Shown piece after piece: positions 10,533 through 18,370 of a stretch of DNA of 64,000 nucleotides (the stretch's first letter is position 1; each line of letters opens with the position of its first letter). The stretch lies in assembly GCF_009909195.1 (NCBI RefSeq), contig NZ_JAAAMU010000005.1, forward strand, positions 1 to 64,000. Reading direction: 5' to 3'. This DNA comes from Paenibacillus sacheonensis (GTDB lineage Bacteria; Bacillota; Bacilli; Paenibacillales; Paenibacillaceae). Both the position numbers and the translations under genes were made by a program. The notes beneath the pieces are model-generated. The model was not told the origin of the DNA and did no database searches. It was given only the letters and a program-made list of their open reading frames with translations.

Positions 10533-10561
10533 ATTCTAGCATACCAGCAGCCATCTGTTCA
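10533..10561 (-). promoter_or_regulatory. Putative SigA promoter of the addBA operon
   Basis: On the minus strand TGAACA (10561-10556), a 17-base spacer and TAGAAT (10538-10533) lie about 40 bases upstream of the addB start. The -35 matches four and the -10 five of six consensus bases. Assigned by eye only. Confidence 0.45.
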
Positions 10562-10648
10562 CCATAAATGCGAATGTTTGTTCGTTATTTCGGCAGGTAA
10601 ATCCTGTCCCGCCGTCCGAAGCCGCATTGAAGCGAGTATAACGGGCTC

Positions 10649-10677
10649 AAAAAAGCGGCCCCCCTATAGGAGCCGCC
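10649..10677 (-). terminator. Rho-independent terminator after the RlmI-like methyltransferase
   Basis: On the minus strand a GCGGCTCC/GGGCCGC-type stem with a short TATA-containing loop is followed directly by six T. It lies about 50 bases after the stop of the methyltransferase gene and separates it from addB. Confidence 0.75.
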
Positions 10678-10725
10678 TGAACTTTCTTCTACTATCTTCC
10701 TCTCATGCGGTGCCGGAACACGCTT

Positions 10726-12156
10726 CTACGCTCTGCTGCGGACCTCGAAAATGCCGAATTTCAAGTAATGACCTTCGTTCACGCCAAGAATTTGCGGATG
10801 GTCCTTCCCGGCGGCACGCCATTCGATCAGGCGCAGAATCTTGCCGGCATCGGCGGCGGCGGCTTGGATCGTCTCCAGGAACAGCTCCGGACGCATATGG
10901 TACGAGCAGCTTGCCGTGACGAGATAACCGCCTTCGTTCACGAGCTTCATCCCGTGCAGATTAATGTCTTTGTAGCCTCTGACCGCTCCTTCGACCGCAT
11001 GCTTCGATTTCGCGAAAGCCGGCGGATCCAGGATCACGACATCCCACTTGCGCCCCGCGTCGCTGGCGAGAGGCTTAGAGGTATCCGGCTTCGCGCCTTT
11101 GGCGCTCGCGGCATTGCCGCGTTCCGCGCGCTCCTCGATGCCCTTTACCTGCGTTCGCAAATATTCGAAGGCGTCCGCGACGACGAATTCGACGCGGTCC
11201 GTGAAGCCGTTGCGCTCGACATTGCGCTGCGCCGTCTCGACGGCATGGGCGGACACGTCCAGGCAGGTTACTTTCTTCGCCCCGTACTTGCATGCATGGA
11301 GCGTGAAGCTTCCGGTATGCGCGAAGCATTCCAGCACCGTAGCGCCGTCCCAGTACGGGAACGTGACGATTTTGCCATTGGCATTGACCGGCACGAGCGC
11401 AGGCTCCTTCAATTCGGCGATGACGCCCGTATCGTCGGCTTCCGTTGCCGCTTGATCGGTATCCGCCCTGTCTACGAGACGAATGCCGCTCCGTACGCCC
11501 CAGCCTTTCATGAGCGGAGCGATCGAGGCGCGGTTCTCGCGTTGATCGAAGAAATAGCCCGTTTTCTGCCCTTCGACGATATCGACCTCGAGCTTCAGTC
11601 CGTTCTCTACGATCTCTACGATACGCGGACATTCGCCGTATAGCGTTCCCGTACGCTCTTCCAATCCTTCCAACCCGCGTACGGATACGTCGCTTCGCTC
11701 ATAGATGCCCTTGGGCTCGAAGACCGCGACGAGCGCCGCTATCAGCGCTTCGCGATGAACCTCGATGCCCATCGTGAGCAGTTGGACGACGAGCACTTCC
11801 CCGAAGCGATCGACGATGAGCCCCGGCAGAAAATCGGCTTCTCCGTATACGAGACGGCAGTCGCTGCCGTTCACGAACCGGTCGCGATGCTGCTTGCACC
11901 GCCGCAGCCGTTCCGCGAAGAAAGCTTCGTCCATTTCCTCCATCGGCTTGTAGGCCGTCACGCGAATCGTAATCTGAGAAGCCGGATTCCAATACCCGGT
12001 CGCCAGGTAGCGCCCTTGATGATTAACGACATCGACCAGGCCGCCCGGCGCCGCTTCGCCTTCCATCCGATCGATCTCGCCGGCAAAAATCCAAGGATGG
12101 CCGGATTCCGTTCTTTTTTTGCGTTCCTTCTTCAATACTGCTTTTGCGCGTTCCAT
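10726..12156 (-). CDS. Class I SAM-dependent rRNA methyltransferase (RlmI/YwbD-like)
   Basis: Predicted 23S rRNA cytosine-C5 methyltransferase of the RlmI/YwbD family; 476 residues. An N-terminal PUA-like RNA-binding region (about residues 1-80) is followed by a Rossmann methyltransferase domain with GYFFDQREN, VLECFAHTGSFTLHA (SAM site), VILDPPAFAKS and the catalytic-type TASCSYHM. Two insertions distinguish it: about 50 residues between the DQREN segment and the SAM site, and a Lys/Ala/Ser-rich stretch of about 30 residues before VILDPP. GGCGGAG is placed 8 bases ahead of the ATG. It is monocistronic, with its own terminator, and divergent from the transporter gene at 12255. The exact target base is inferred from the family. 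Confidence 0.85.
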   Translation of the reverse strand: MERAKAVLKKERKKRTESGHPWIFAGEIDRMEGEAAPGGLVDVVNHQGRYLATGYWNPASQITIRVTAYKPMEEMDEAFFAERLRRCKQHRDRFVNGSDCRLVYGEADFLPGLIVDRFGEVLVVQLLTMGIEVHREALIAALVAVFEPKGIYERSDVSVRGLEGLEERTGTLYGECPRIVEIVENGLKLEVDIVEGQKTGYFFDQRENRASIAPLMKGWGVRSGIRLVDRADTDQAATEADDTGVIAELKEPALVPVNANGKIVTFPYWDGATVLECFAHTGSFTLHACKYGAKKVTCLDVSAHAVETAQRNVERNGFTDRVEFVVADAFEYLRTQVKGIEERAERGNAASAKGAKPDTSKPLASDAGRKWDVVILDPPAFAKSKHAVEGAVRGYKDINLHGMKLVNEGGYLVTASCSYHMRPELFLETIQAAAADAGKILRLIEWRAAGKDHPQILGVNEGHYLKFGIFEVRSRA

Positions 12157-12254
12157 TTCGTAATCTCCGCCCTTTTCGCTGCTGAATGCTTGTCATGCCC
12201 GTCTTCTCGTTCGCATATGTATCGTTACCTGATTGTAAAGGAGATCAAACCGTT

Positions 12255-13238
12255 ATGCTCTATGCGATCGCGCTGCCCATGCTCGGCGGCTTCGTCCTGT
12301 TTCTGTCCGGCATGCGGACGATGGAATCCGCTCTCCAACGCTCCGTCGGACGCCGTCTTCACCGGATCCTGGCAAGGTTCACGTCCACGCCGCTGCACGG
12401 CCTTGCGGTCGGAACCGCAGCAACGGCTGTCCTGCAGAGCAGCACAGCCGTTACGGTGATGTCCATCGGGATGGTAAATGCCGGACTGCTGACGTTTCCG
12501 CGCACGCTCGGCATCGTACTCGGCACCAATATAGGCACCTGCTTAACCACGGAGCTGATCGGATTGAACTTGGGCAAGCACGGCTTGCCGCTGCTTGCCT
12601 TCTCCATAGGGTTATGGCTCCTGACGGCGGTCTTCGGCGAAATGGGATTCGCCGGCAGCCGCACCGACGGAACGGGAATGGCGCGCATGCTCGCCCCGCT
12701 GCGTACGTGGGCCGTCGTGACAGGCGGGTTCGCCTTGCTGCTCATCGGCATCCGAATGATGCAGTCGATTGCGCCAGCTGTGCGGTCAACCGCCTTCTTC
12801 GACGCCTTTCTGTCCCGTGCGGATGCCAGCGTCTTCTGGGGGCTCGCAGCCGGAATCATGCTAACGGCAGCCATCCATAGCAGCGCAGCCGTCATCGGAA
12901 TCGTCATGGGCTTGGCGGAAACCGGCGCCATGCCGGTCGAGGTCGGCGTCGCGATCGTGCTCGGCGCCAACGTCGGCACGTGCGTTACGGCCGTCATCGC
13001 GGCGCTCGGCGGCACGCGCTCCGGCCGTTTCGTCGCTTGGTCGCATGTGCTGCTCAACCTCGGCGGCGCCGCGCTGTTCGCTCCGTTCGCTCCGCAGCTT
13101 GGAGCGGCTGCAGCTTGGCTGAGTTCGTCTCCCGCCAGTCAGATCGCCCACGCGCAGACCCTGTTCAACGTCGCCTGCTCGCTGCTTGCGCTTCCGCTCT
13201 GCTACCATCCGCGCATCCGGAGATTGAATGCCGCTTGA
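12255..13238 (+). CDS. Na/Pi cotransporter family protein (PNaS-like membrane protein)
   Basis: Integral membrane protein of 327 residues with the two inverted repeats of the Na-dependent phosphate cotransporter (NptA/YjbB) family. Paired QSS-type motifs are LQSSTAVTVMSIG and IHSSAAVIGIVMG, each followed by a Gly-Thr motif (LGTNIGTCLTT and LGANVGTCVTAV). About eight hydrophobic segments are visible. The C-terminal PhoU-like domain found in some relatives is absent. The frame is open from 12186, but AAGGAG lies 11-12 bases before ATG 12255, which begins MLYAIALPMLGGF. Convergent with the Nudix gene. The substrate is probably phosphate, but a regulatory role is also possible. Confidence 0.85.
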   Translation: MLYAIALPMLGGFVLFLSGMRTMESALQRSVGRRLHRILARFTSTPLHGLAVGTAATAVLQSSTAVTVMSIGMVNAGLLTFPRTLGIVLGTNIGTCLTTELIGLNLGKHGLPLLAFSIGLWLLTAVFGEMGFAGSRTDGTGMARMLAPLRTWAVVTGGFALLLIGIRMMQSIAPAVRSTAFFDAFLSRADASVFWGLAAGIMLTAAIHSSAAVIGIVMGLAETGAMPVEVGVAIVLGANVGTCVTAVIAALGGTRSGRFVAWSHVLLNLGGAALFAPFAPQLGAAAAWLSSSPASQIAHAQTLFNVACSLLALPLCYHPRIRRLNAA

Positions 13239-13266
13239 CGCGTTAGGATCGAGATCAGCCCGAGCG

Positions 13267-13704
13267 CTAGGATTCTTCCGCGATTTTCAGCCCGAGCAGG
13301 CGCAGCGCGCCGCCCAAGATCCGATCGTTGTTATGATAACCGGACTGCTTCTGCCGTCTCCAAGCTTCCGCTGGCGGGAACCATTCGACGCCGCGGATTT
13401 CCTCCACCTGCGCTTGAAGCTTGCCGCCGATGGCCTCGACCAAATAATAATGGACCTCTTTATCGACAAGCCCTTTGGACTCATGGCTGTACCGGTATTT
13501 GATCTGATCGATCGGAGACACGATGGCGCCCTGTATGCCGGTTTCTTCCACGATTTCGCGCAGAGCCGTCTGCTCCACCGTTTCGCCCGGCTCCATCTTG
13601 CCTTTCGGCAGCGATATTTTGCCGTAACGGTCTTGAATCAGCTGGATTTGCAATTCGCCTTCTACCCGGCGAAATACGACGCCGCCTGCAGAAATTTCCT
13701 TCAT
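13267..13704 (-). CDS. Nudix (MutT-like) hydrolase
   Basis: Small pyrophosphohydrolase of 145 residues, acting on a nucleoside diphosphate linked to another moiety. The full Nudix box is present: GKMEPGETVEQTALREIVEETG, matching G-x5-E-x7-RE-x2-EE-x-G, within the first half. The track-length frame begins further upstream at 13770, but ATG 13704 follows a GGGGGGAG site and gives the family start MKEISAGGVVF. The substrate cannot be told from sequence; diadenosine polyphosphates and oxidised nucleotides are the usual candidates. Its 3' end faces the transporter gene across 28 bases. Confidence 0.88.
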   Translation of the reverse strand: MKEISAGGVVFRRVEGELQIQLIQDRYGKISLPKGKMEPGETVEQTALREIVEETGIQGAIVSPIDQIKYRYSHESKGLVDKEVHYYLVEAIGGKLQAQVEEIRGVEWFPPAEAWRRQKQSGYHNNDRILGGALRLLGLKIAEES

Positions 13705-13748
13705 TTCGCGTCTCCCCCCGCCCTGTCGTGATTGGCTCAGTATGTAGA

Positions 13749-13795
13749 GCAAGGATTCTTCCGCCGCCATGGAACAGGGGCTTCAGAATCCTTGC
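13749..13795 (-). terminator. Inverted repeat after mtaB, possible terminator
   Basis: GCAAGGATTCT (13749-13759) and AGAATCCTTGC (13785-13795) form a perfect 11-bp stem just after the mtaB stop. There is no clear T-run, so terminator function is uncertain; it could also be an RNA-stabilising hairpin. Confidence 0.4.
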
Positions 13796-13811
13796 AGCGA
13801 TCTCTATTCCG

Positions 13812-15221
13812 TTAGGCCTGCATGGCCTGCGGCAGCGGCTTGCGCTTCGCATCCTCGGCGCGCGCCGCGCCTTCGGGACGCAGGGCCGCGGACGTATGCT
13901 CATCCACGACGCGAACCAGCTGGCCATAGCATTCGTTGACGCCGGCCTGCGTGACTTTCACGCGGCACAGCTCCCCGAGCAGCGATTCGGAACCCTCGAA
14001 CACCACTTGAATGTAGTTGTCGGAGTAGCCCATCACGCGGCTTTCGCCGGAAGGTCCCTGAAGCGCGCGCTCCGGAATGACGTCCAGCACCTGGCCGACG
14101 TATTTCTCGGCGTACTTCAGCTGCATCCGCTCGGACAAGTCGATCAGTTGATGAACGCGTTCGTTCTTCACTTCCTCGTCAACCTGTTCTTCCATGCGCG
14201 CGGCAGGCGTTCCCGTCCGTTTGGAGTACGGGAAGACATGCATCTCGGCGAAGCCGAGCTCTTCCATGAACTGAAAGCCGTTCCTGTACATCTCTTCGGT
14301 TTCGCCGGGGAACCCGACGATGACATCCGTGGTGATCGCGACGCCGGGCATCGCTTCGTGCAGCCTGCGGATTTTCTCCGCGAACTGCTCCACCGTATAT
14401 TTGCGGCGCATCCGCTTCAAGACGTCGTTGTCGCCCGCTTGGAGCGGGATATGCAGATGCCTGCACATTTTGCTCGACTTGTTCAGCACCTCGATCATCT
14501 TGTCGTCGATCTGGCTCGCTTCGATCGAGCTGATCCGAATGCGCTCCAAGCCTTCGATGGCGTCAAGGTCCCAGATCAGATCCGTCAAGCGGTAGTTCTC
14601 CATATCGTCGCCGTATCCGCCCGTATGAATACCTGTCAGGACGATTTCCTTGTAACCGGCGGCAACAAGCTGGCGCGCTTGGTCGAGCACGCTCTGCGGA
14701 TCGCGGCTGCGGGACAGTCCGCGCGACCATGGAATGATGCAGAACGTACAGAAATTGTTGCAGCCTTCCTGGATCTTGAGGAAAGCACGCGTGCGCTCCG
14801 CGAAATCCGGCACGTCGAGCTCTTCGAACTCGCGCGTCTTCATGATGTTACGGACGGCATTCACGGGCTTGCGATCGTTCTGCAAATCCGCGATGTACCC
14901 CATCAGTTTGTCCCGATCCTGGGTGCCGATGACGAGATCGACGCCTTCGATCGCGAGGATCTCGGCCGGCGACGTCTGCGCGTAGCAGCCCGTTACCGCG
15001 ATGATCGCGTCAGGATTACGGCGGATGGCGCGGCGGATGATCTGCCTGCTTTTCTTATCCCCCGTGTTCGTCACCGTGCACGTATTAATCAAATAGACGT
15101 CCGCAGTCGTCGTCTCGAAATCAACCTGTTCGTAACCTTCGTTCTTGAACAGCTGCCAGACCGCTTCCGTATCGTAGAAGTTCACTTTGCAGCCCAATGT
15201 GTAAAAAGCAACCGACGGCAT
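13812..15221 (-). CDS. mtaB: tRNA (N6-threonylcarbamoyladenosine(37)-C2)-methylthiotransferase MtaB
   Basis: Radical-SAM enzyme that converts t6A37 to ms2t6A in ANN-decoding tRNAs. 469 residues. The N-terminal UPF0004 domain has Cys 11, Cys 48 and Cys 79 for one Fe-S cluster. The radical-SAM core has CNNFCTFC (Cys 154, 158, 161), and a TRAM-like RNA-binding end follows. ATG 15221 gives MPSVAFYTLGCKVNFYD, the family start; the longer frame to 15359 reads inside rsmE. The gene begins four bases after the rsmE stop, with GGGAGG lying over the rsmE end. This is the usual Firmicute prmA-rsmE-mtaB order (yqeT-yqeU-yqeV). Confidence 0.94.
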   Translation of the reverse strand: MPSVAFYTLGCKVNFYDTEAVWQLFKNEGYEQVDFETTTADVYLINTCTVTNTGDKKSRQIIRRAIRRNPDAIIAVTGCYAQTSPAEILAIEGVDLVIGTQDRDKLMGYIADLQNDRKPVNAVRNIMKTREFEELDVPDFAERTRAFLKIQEGCNNFCTFCIIPWSRGLSRSRDPQSVLDQARQLVAAGYKEIVLTGIHTGGYGDDMENYRLTDLIWDLDAIEGLERIRISSIEASQIDDKMIEVLNKSSKMCRHLHIPLQAGDNDVLKRMRRKYTVEQFAEKIRRLHEAMPGVAITTDVIVGFPGETEEMYRNGFQFMEELGFAEMHVFPYSKRTGTPAARMEEQVDEEVKNERVHQLIDLSERMQLKYAEKYVGQVLDVIPERALQGPSGESRVMGYSDNYIQVVFEGSESLLGELCRVKVTQAGVNECYGQLVRVVDEHTSAALRPEGAARAEDAKRKPLPQAMQA

Positions 15222-15225
15222 GTCG

Positions 15226-15990
15226 TTAAACGCCTCCCATTTCTCCGGATTCATACATGAGGCAGGCGAGCCCAACCATCGCAGCGGTTTCCGTGCGCAA
15301 GATTCGCTTGCCGAGACCGACGATAACCGCGCCGGCCTTCTCTGCTTCTTCGGCTTCACGTTCGGTGAAGCCGCCTTCCGGACCGACGATGAGCGCGATG
15401 CGCCTCGCTTCGTCGCCCCAACTGGCGCTTCGATCGGCGACCGCTTCTCTCAAGCCCCGGCCTCCGCTTTCCTTCTCATAGCAAAACAACGTCAAATCGA
15501 ACGCAGGAATCAGGGCCAGCAAACCTTTCCAAGACTCGACGGCATGGATGGCCGGAATTCGGCTCCGATGCGCCTGCTCGGCGGCTTCCTTGGCGATTTT
15601 CCCCCAGCGTTCGAGCCGCTTGGCTTCTTTCTTTCCATCGTATTGGACGATCATCCGCTGGGACTCGAACGGCACGAATGCCGCAGCCCCGATCTCGGTG
15701 CCCTTCTGGATGACCAGTTCCATCTTATCGCCCTTCGGCAGGCTCTGCGCGACCGTCACCGACCAAACCGGCTCGCCGCTGACCGGAAGCCATTCGGCCG
15801 CTTCCGCTTCCACCTTGCCCGGCGCGAGCGAAACGATCTTCGCCTCCGCCACGCGGGAAACCCCGTCGCTCACCATGATGACGTCGTCCGTTTCCATGCG
15901 CATGACGCGCGTTATATGATGAGCGTCGTCTCCGGCAAGCACGATCCGGCTTCCGTCGATCTGCTCTGGCGTTACAAAATATCGCTGCAT
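15226..15990 (-). CDS. rsmE: 16S rRNA (uracil(1498)-N3)-methyltransferase RsmE
   Basis: SPOUT-class methyltransferase for m3U1498 of 16S rRNA; 254 residues. The N-terminal PUA-like part has HHITRVMRM. The C-terminal trefoil knot carries ALIVGPEGGFTEREAEEA and the late LGKRILRTETAA motif of the family. ATG 15990 (MQRYFVTPEQ) fits relatives; an ATG three codons upstream has a closer GGAAAGG and cannot be excluded. It lies between the M50 protease gene and mtaB, within the tail of the dnaJ-type operon. Confidence 0.94.
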   Translation of the reverse strand: MQRYFVTPEQIDGSRIVLAGDDAHHITRVMRMETDDVIMVSDGVSRVAEAKIVSLAPGKVEAEAAEWLPVSGEPVWSVTVAQSLPKGDKMELVIQKGTEIGAAAFVPFESQRMIVQYDGKKEAKRLERWGKIAKEAAEQAHRSRIPAIHAVESWKGLLALIPAFDLTLFCYEKESGGRGLREAVADRSASWGDEARRIALIVGPEGGFTEREAEEAEKAGAVIVGLGKRILRTETAAMVGLACLMYESGEMGGV

Positions 15991-16124
15991 GGCTGGCATT
16001 ACCTTTCCCGTCAAATCGCAGGCCGAACTGCTCTCGGTCTACGTGAAAACTCCAACCTACATCATACACGTTTTGCCCTCGCTCCGCCAGCCGTCTTAAA
16101 CATTTTCCAGCGGGATGTCAAGGG

Positions 16125-16832
16125 TTACCGCGAGGCATCGTAAGAAAATTTAGCCCAGTCGACCCTGTCGAACACCAATTCGCAGGTGTTAATGAGCCAC
16201 GATATAATATCGCCGGAATACGCGAACAGCGGATCCAGCGTCTCTGCACGAAGCGAAGGAATAAACACGATCAATAGGAAGACGAAAATACCCCAATGCG
16301 CGTTCTGATCCATACGAATCCGTACGTTCGTCGGCACGAGATCTTGAATGATGCGATAACCGTCAAGCGGCGGAACCGGTATAAGATTGAAGATGAAAAG
16401 CATGATGTTGATCGTAATCAGATAATACAAGAAATGTACGATTGCCCGGTGAGCGCCGATCGAGCCCGCGTCCAACAGCCCGGTCTGATTCAATTCATGG
16501 ACCGCCAATACGCCGACGGCAGCCAAGATCAAGTTGCTGATCGGTCCGACCGCCGACACGACGATGCCCATCAGCCGGGGATGCTTGAAGTTCCCCCGAT
16601 TCACGGGAACAGGCCTTGCCCATCCGAAGCCCGCAATCAAGATAAGCACCATGCCGAGCACATCCAGGTGCATGCGCGGATTAAGCGTCACCCGGCCGGC
16701 GTCGTATGCCGTGCGGTCTCCGAACTTGTATGCCGCGTACGCGTGCGCGAACTCGTGCACCGTAAACGCCAGCATGATGACCAAGAAGATAAACGGGATA
16801 TCCTTAACCGGATACCATAAAAGATCCGACAC
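16125..16832 (-). CDS. Site-2 protease family (M50) membrane metalloprotease
   Basis: Intramembrane zinc-protease-like protein of 235 residues with about five hydrophobic segments. FTVHEFAHAYAAYKFGD near residue 22 carries the HExxH-type zinc motif (HEFAH). NLIPVPPLDGYRI near residue 150 carries the third zinc ligand motif (NxxPxxxLDG). No PDZ domain is present, so it belongs to the short S2P subgroup, often of unknown substrate. GTG start with AGGAGG seven bases ahead. The gene sits between prmA and rsmE, where Bacillus has none, and the 67-bp repeat array ends directly at its ribosome binding site. Confidence 0.88.
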   Translation of the reverse strand: MSDLLWYPVKDIPFIFLVIMLAFTVHEFAHAYAAYKFGDRTAYDAGRVTLNPRMHLDVLGMVLILIAGFGWARPVPVNRGNFKHPRLMGIVVSAVGPISNLILAAVGVLAVHELNQTGLLDAGSIGAHRAIVHFLYYLITINIMLFIFNLIPVPPLDGYRIIQDLVPTNVRIRMDQNAHWGIFVFLLIVFIPSLRAETLDPLFAYSGDIISWLINTCELVFDRVDWAKFSYDASR

Positions 16833-16848
16833 GCTTCAACCTCCTAAA

Positions 16849-17185
16849 AGTTTTGTGCGAGTCTACTGGGGATGCTTCTTTGTGAGCACAAAACTCGCTT
16901 CGGAAGCATACGCCTAGTTTTGTGCGAGTCTACTGGGGATGCTTCTTTGTGAGCACAAAACTCGCTTCGGAAGCATACGCCTAGTTTTGTGCGAGTCTAC
17001 TGGGGATGCTTCTTTGCGAGCACAAAACTCGCTTCGGAAGCATACGCCTAGTTTTGTGCGAGTCTACCTGTGTTGACTTCCTCGCAAGCACAAACTCGCT
17101 TCGGAAGCATACGCCTATTTTGTGAGAGTCTACTTGAGTTGACTTCCTTGCAAGCACAAAACTCGCTTCGGACGCCTAGTTTTGC
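16849..17185. repeat. Five tandem 67-bp palindromic repeats
   Basis: Units start at 16849, 16916, 16983, 17050 and 17117, an exact 67-bp period, with a broken sixth start near 17178. Units 1-3 are almost identical; 4 and 5 differ mainly in the central 20 bases. Each unit holds AGTTTTGTGC near its start and GCACAAAACT after the middle, a perfect 10-bp inverted repeat. Interleaved with it in units 1-3 is ATGCTTC/GAAGCAT. No convincing gene lies inside. The array fills the gap between prmA and the M50 gene. Confidence 0.9.
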
Positions 17186-17199
17186 GAGCGGGACGCAGC

Positions 17200-18183
17200 C
17201 TATTCCGGTTTCTTCGCCACGAACGCGATCCAATCCTGGTCGCGCTGGCGGTCCACGATTTTGAAGCCCGCTGCCTCAAGGCCCTGCTCGACCGCTTCTT
17301 CTTTATTCTTGAAAATACCGGAAGCGATGTACGTACCGCCCGGCTTCAGCGCCGCGTATACATCATCGATAAACAGCAAAATAATCTCCGCGAGAATATT
17401 GGCTACGACGACATCGACCGGAACGGTAACGTTCAGCGGAACGGCTGCCTCGCCGTCCTCCCGGCTGTTCAGTACGCCGAGCAAATCGCTCAGATGCACT
17501 TGGATATCATCCTGAAGATTGTTCAGCCGGCTGTTCTCCGCCGCCGAGGTTACCGCGATTGGATCCAGATCAAGCGCAAGCACGCGGCGGGCGCCGAGCA
17601 GCATCGCGCCGATGGCCAGGATACCCGAGCCCGTGCCGACGTCGATGACTTCCTCGTCGCCCTTGATGACCGATTCCAGCGTGCGCAGGCAAAGCGCGGT
17701 CGTCGGGTGCGTGCCCGTTCCGAAAGCCATGCCCGGATCCAGCTCGATGATGCGCTCGCCGGGAGAAGGCGCGTAATCTTCCCAAGTCGGCTTGATGGTC
17801 AGTCGTTCCGATACGCGGATCGGCTTGAAATATTGCTTCCACGCATTTGCCCAATCTTCTTCGTCGACCAGCGCGGTCGTGATCGTATAGTCGCCCGGAT
17901 CGATGTCGAAGTCGCGAAGCTCGTCGATGCGAGGCGGAAGCGCTGCGACGAGAGCGTCGACATCGGAATCCAGCTCGGAGAAATACCCTTTAATGACGGC
18001 CTGTCCCTCCGGAATATCGTTCAGCGGATGTTCGTACCATTGGCCGAGCGACGTGTCGCGCGGTTTGTTCAGCGTACCGGATTCTTCAATGGATACGCCG
18101 TCCGCGTCCATTTCATGCAGGAAGTTCGAAATCATTTCGATTGCTTCTTCCGTAGATTTAATCGTTATTTCATGCCATTTCAC
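17200..18183 (-). CDS. prmA: Ribosomal protein L11 methyltransferase PrmA
   Basis: SAM-dependent methyltransferase that trimethylates ribosomal protein L11; 327 residues. The N-terminal L11-recognition domain includes WANAWKQYFKP. The catalytic domain has GMAFGTGTHPTT, then the SAM loop VIDVGTGSGILAI, acidic ALDLDPIA and VVVANILAE. AGGGGGA precedes the ATG. In Bacillus prmA directly follows dnaJ; here about 4 kb with three other genes separates them, while rsmE and mtaB still follow in the normal order after the protease gene. Confidence 0.94.
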   Translation of the reverse strand: MKWHEITIKSTEEAIEMISNFLHEMDADGVSIEESGTLNKPRDTSLGQWYEHPLNDIPEGQAVIKGYFSELDSDVDALVAALPPRIDELRDFDIDPGDYTITTALVDEEDWANAWKQYFKPIRVSERLTIKPTWEDYAPSPGERIIELDPGMAFGTGTHPTTALCLRTLESVIKGDEEVIDVGTGSGILAIGAMLLGARRVLALDLDPIAVTSAAENSRLNNLQDDIQVHLSDLLGVLNSREDGEAAVPLNVTVPVDVVVANILAEIILLFIDDVYAALKPGGTYIASGIFKNKEEAVEQGLEAAGFKIVDRQRDQDWIAFVAKKPE

Positions 18184-18296
18184 GTTCTATGTCCCCCTAT
18201 TAGTTAACCTGCACTCGTTTTCATATGTAAACCTATGACGTCTATTCTACACTAGAAGCCGCATCCGCACAAAATCGCTCGCTCCCCCAACCATGC

Positions 18297-18331
18297 AAAC
18301 AGCCCGCTCCCTTAGCGGGAACGAGCTGTTT
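18297..18331 (-). terminator. Hairpin after the SLH-phytase gene
   Basis: A two-part stem (AAACAGC...GCTGTTT enclosing CCCGCT...AGCGGG) lies 40 bases downstream of the SLH gene stop and upstream of prmA. On the minus strand the stem ends in a short TTT, so it probably terminates the SLH transcript. Confidence 0.55.
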
Positions 18332-18370
18332 GGATTATAAAGAAGGTGCATGAGTCTGTGAACGATAGGA

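Noticed and set aside
16849-17185. CRISPR array
   Set aside because: The repeats are contiguous 67-bp units with no unique spacers between them and no cas genes nearby.
17048-17233. 61-codon minus-strand frame through the repeats
   Set aside because: The 67-bp period is not a multiple of three, so no repeating peptide is kept, and no ribosome binding site or conserved content is visible.
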